Source: Copromyces sp. CBS 386.78
Lineage: Eukaryota > Ascomycota > Sordariomycetes > Sordariales > Sordariaceae
NCBI GenBank assembly: GCA_030685235.1
Contig: MU839225.1
Coordinates: 1 to 64,000, forward strand
DNA: 64,000 bases
Direction: 5' to 3'
Below are positions 61,303 to 64,000 of this stretch, piece after piece. The notes under the pieces are model-generated. The model was not told where the DNA came from, searched no databases, and worked only from the letters and a program-made list of their open reading frames with translations. The position numbers and the translations under genes were made by a program. Every line of letters begins with the position of its first letter. Position 1 is the first letter of the stretch.

Positions 61303-61391
61303 TCCCCTCGACCGGAATCGAGCCGGTGACCTTTCGGTATACAATCTAGACAATTACAGCCGAACGTGATAGCCAACTACACCACAAGGGG
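61303..61391 (-). tRNA. tRNA-Tyr(GTA) with a 15-nt intron
   Basis: 89 nt. Acceptor CCCCTTG pairs with CGAGGGG (C1-G72), followed by discriminator A73 (61303). D arm GTG...CAC; anticodon stem TTCGG/CCGAA; loop CT-GTA-A-[intron]-A with the anticodon at 61355-61357. The 15-nt intron (61339-61353) lies one base 3' of the anticodon, the canonical position, and tRNA-Tyr genes of eukaryotes regularly carry introns there. T arm ACCGG-CTCGATT-CCGGT. C1-G72 and A73 are tyrosine identity features. T5 follows 7 bases downstream (61291-61295 on +), a Pol III terminator. Slightly odd: C instead of T at position 54. Confidence 0.93.
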
Positions 61392-61864
61392 ATTTTATGT
61401 TGTTGAAAACGGAACTCGATTTTGGAGCTTATGTCTAATATGACTCGATCTGCAATTGACTCAGTCATCGCCGACAGACACCCGGACATCAGCCTCAGCA
61501 TGAACAACCAAAAATATTTATATTTTCCGTTGGCCAGGTATAGGTGGATGAGCATCATCATTAGATCTCCCTCACGCTTCATACCTCCCGTGGCGGCGTT
61601 CAAGGACCAATGCGCCTACTCAAAGATATTGACAGTGTGTAGTCAACACACAACATGTAGAATAGTAGCCCGGGCGATGGCAGCTCAACTTGAACGCGCT
61701 TATTGCAATGCATGCGCGAAATATCATCATTAAATATTGCACTCCCTCGTTGTTTAACAAAGCGGGCGGAATCCGAATTGAATAAAAAAAAAAAAAATAA
61801 ACCCCGAAGGGAAAGAGGACTGAACGGAGATACAATGGTTGATACGTACGCCGAACTTCTTAGT
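61392..61864. other. Intergenic between tRNA-Tyr and the right-edge gene
   Basis: 473 bp, probably the 3' UTR of the minus-strand gene to the right. It holds an A-run (about 61786-61797). No gene seen. Confidence 0.6.
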
Positions 61865-64000
61865 CTATGCGTTTTCCATTTTGACATCAACACTTTCCTG
61901 CTTGACCTCATCCTTCGCCTCCTGCTTGGCCTCGTCTTTGGCTTGCTCGACAGCATCCTGGCTCGCCGCAGCAGGATTCACTTCTTTTTCACGGGTTGTG
62001 TCCTTCTTTTCATCTTGGTTCTGATCCGCATCGTCTTTCTCCTCCTCGTTCTTGGGCACGGCCCTCATCAGCCAATTCATCATGCACCAGACGAGCTTCA
62101 TGGCATCCACTCTGTCCTCAGGCTTGAAGAGGTCAAACCACTTGCTTCTCCTCACCTCCAGCTTGCCCCAGCTACGCTTCCCGTTCTCAAACTCGTGCTC
62201 GGCGCGACCCTCCAAGACAGCCATTAGCTGATCCGGCACCCGCACTCTTACGATGCTGATGTGGTGATATAGGGCACTGACCACAAAGATGTCATCATAC
62301 TCTGCGCCTGCAGCTCTTCCAATGGCGGCATACTTGGCCTTCTTGTCCCAAGTCAGGGCTGGAGGGCGAACCATGCGATAGTTGTCGTACATGGCCATGT
62401 TGCCCGACTTCTTCAGGCGCTTGACGCCCTTGGCCGGCCCCGAGCTGGACTCCTTCTCTCTTTCTGGGAGACGTGTACTGGGCAAGGGGCCAAACGGAGA
62501 AACGCGGGAGGCAAGTCGGGAAGAGATGGACACCTTGGCTGGTTTTTCGGCAGGAGCAGCCTGCGCAGCAACAGCAGCATCAGTTGCCGGATGGGGGGCG
62601 TCCTTGTCTCCAACGAGTGTATCGTCGCCACTGGTCTGCTGTTCAATCTCACGGCCAATGGGGCCACCGGGGCCACCACCCCATCGAGGCTTGGTGCACC
62701 ACCAGGCACCTTCGCCGATACGCTTCTCGGTGCGACCCTCGCGGGCGCGGTGCTGAGCTGTTACTAGCGCGGCGACCAACTCGCGGCCCAAATCGAATAC
62801 GGCGTCCGGATCGGTGGAAGACTCGTTCGGATCCTCAGGTGGGGGTGAGAAGCCGGTGGAATGTCTGGCACTTACGGCCGCCACAGGTCCCTCGACAATT
62901 CCGGCGCGGGCTTCTTCCCTGGTGGTCGGGGTCTTGTACATGAAAGTGCAGCCGGAAGAGAAGTAGGAGCTGCGGGCAGACCCACGATTGCGCGAGGTGA
63001 TGTGCAGCCTCGGCTCAGCACGAGCCGACGCGGTGTTACACCCAAAGTCGTACGCGACAAGCTTCAAGAAGGTTTGGACCATCTGCTGGCGAAAATCGGG
63101 TGGCATCTGATTGCCGGCGCCGGTACGTCGAGGCCTGGCGGCCAGAGCGTCCCTGTCTTCTTCTTCGCCTTCCGGAGCTGATTGCTCGGCTACCGAGGTG
63201 TCATCCCAGTAGTTGGAGAGCATGTCGAGCTGCCGGAAGAACTCGTAGCAGTTTCCTAGCCGGGCATGGCTCTGTCCCTTTGGAGGTTGGATGCGGCGAA
63301 CAGTCCGGTAGCCGGTCTCATTAGGAAACAACAGCTCACGCTTACGCTCCAGATAAGTGTTGCAGCCGGGAGAGCGGTTTCCCGAGACCAGTGGGACCCT
63401 GGTGTTCTCGTTCGCCTCGTGGGCCGCATCGGATGACAGTTCATCCCAAGCAGCGAAATCCGGAATATAAGCCGGATCAGGGATGAGGTCGGCTGCCGTG
63501 GCGTTTGGCACGACATGGACTCCGAGAGCCTCAAAATGGGCAATGGCCAGCTGGGCCGGGCGGACTATGCCCTGCAACAAGGTGACGACCGACTCTGGTG
63601 TCTCGTCTTCGGCTCCCAAGGCTATTTGTTGGTCGTCCTGAACTTGGGGGTAATAGCGCGGGAAGTTGACGGGCGTTGGCGGAGGAACGTCCTTGGGCGG
63701 CCCTTGGGGCGCTGTGGCCAAGGGAACTATGCGAAATTGTTAGAGCAGCTCGGCCAGAGGGTTTGTATACAGCAAAGAACAGCACCGGAAGAACATACTT
63801 AAGTGAGCAAAGTTGCCAAACATGTTGGCTCTGTAGTTACGAGAAAGACGCGGCGGTGGACAGGCACGGCAACGGAACCGACCGATGGGTTCGGCGTCGG
63901 TGATGAGCAGAGTGGCGTTGGGCGGGCACCGTGACGCGGAGCCGGTGCTTTGAGTTGACTTCCGGCTAAGGCAGTTGTCGTGCTCTTTGTTGCACAAGAG
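61865..64000 (-). CDS. Unrecognised fungal protein, 5' end beyond window
   Basis: Exons 63726-61865 and >64000-63799, with a 72-nt intron (GTATGT donor). At least 687 residues; the start is outside the window, as the frame is open to the edge without an ATG in its first codons. I do not recognise the family. The N-terminal exon carries cysteines spaced CNKEHDNC, CPPN and CRAC, which might bind zinc. Then MFGNFAHLIPLATAPQ, a long soluble-looking middle with FEALGVHVVPNATAADLIPD, NCYEFFRQLDMLSNYWDD, KLVAYDFGCNTA and YDDIFVVSALYHHISIVRVRVP, and a C-terminal tail rich in Lys, Glu and Asp. Sustained codon bias over 600 codons, and a clean intron, argue it is a real gene. No signal peptide or membrane segment is visible in the part seen. 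Confidence 0.85.

Noticed and set aside
1..64000. CRISPR arrays or bacterial operons
   Set aside because: No spacer-repeat architecture; introns, RIP and gene content show a fungal nuclear genome. The regular repeats found are tandem minisatellites.

Overview
The window is fungal nuclear DNA, most likely from a Neurospora-like filamentous ascomycete. Genes in the right part have short introns with GTANGT-type donors and CTAAC/CTGAC branch sites. The left ~25.9 kb carries the signature of repeat-induced point mutation (RIP): it is very A+T-rich and saturated with TpA, CpA/TpG are scarce while CpG persists, and reading frames are broken throughout. The species is not proven by the sequence.

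Left region (1 to ~25,900), mutated transposon block. At the left edge is an element with ~0.4-kb inverted repeats (1-405 and 2808-3221). Then comes a complete but dead LTR retrotransposon on the + strand (4360-11869), with 232/283-bp LTRs, a GAGAA target duplication and a decayed Ty3/gypsy-type reverse transcriptase. After ~6 kb of unassigned mutated DNA (11875-17986) there is a second complete dead LTR element in the opposite orientation (17987-25273, two 222-bp LTRs). A decayed tandem-repeat patch (25415-25805) leads to the boundary with normal-composition DNA. Microsatellites and minisatellites are scattered through the block. I see no intact gene there.

Right region (~25,900 to 64,000), housekeeping genes. 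In order: a cytochrome-b5 sphingolipid delta-8 desaturase (-), mitochondrial dihydrolipoyl dehydrogenase (-), an Sgd1/NOM1-type nucleolar MIF4G protein (-), SRP14 (+, divergent from the previous gene), a Gbp2/Hrb1-type three-RRM mRNA-export protein with 10 coding exons (-), COQ9 (+), SMC6 (-), an SGT1/ecdysoneless homologue (+), a metacaspase (-), an intron-containing tRNA-Tyr(GTA) (-), and an unrecognised conserved-looking protein that runs off the right edge (-). Exon joins were worked out by hand from splice signals and frame continuity; each gene model sums to a multiple of three.

The genes serve unrelated core functions (membrane lipids, mitochondrial metabolism, ribosome biogenesis, protein targeting, mRNA export, DNA repair, cell death). 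I see no operon-like or biosynthetic cluster and no clear evidence for a new biological system. The most unusual points are the splicing of the Gbp2-like gene (4-nt first coding exon, 1000-nt intron, 8-nt microexon, GC-AG intron), the LTR pair whose length difference is exactly three 17-bp repeat units, and the long inverted-repeat element at the left edge.
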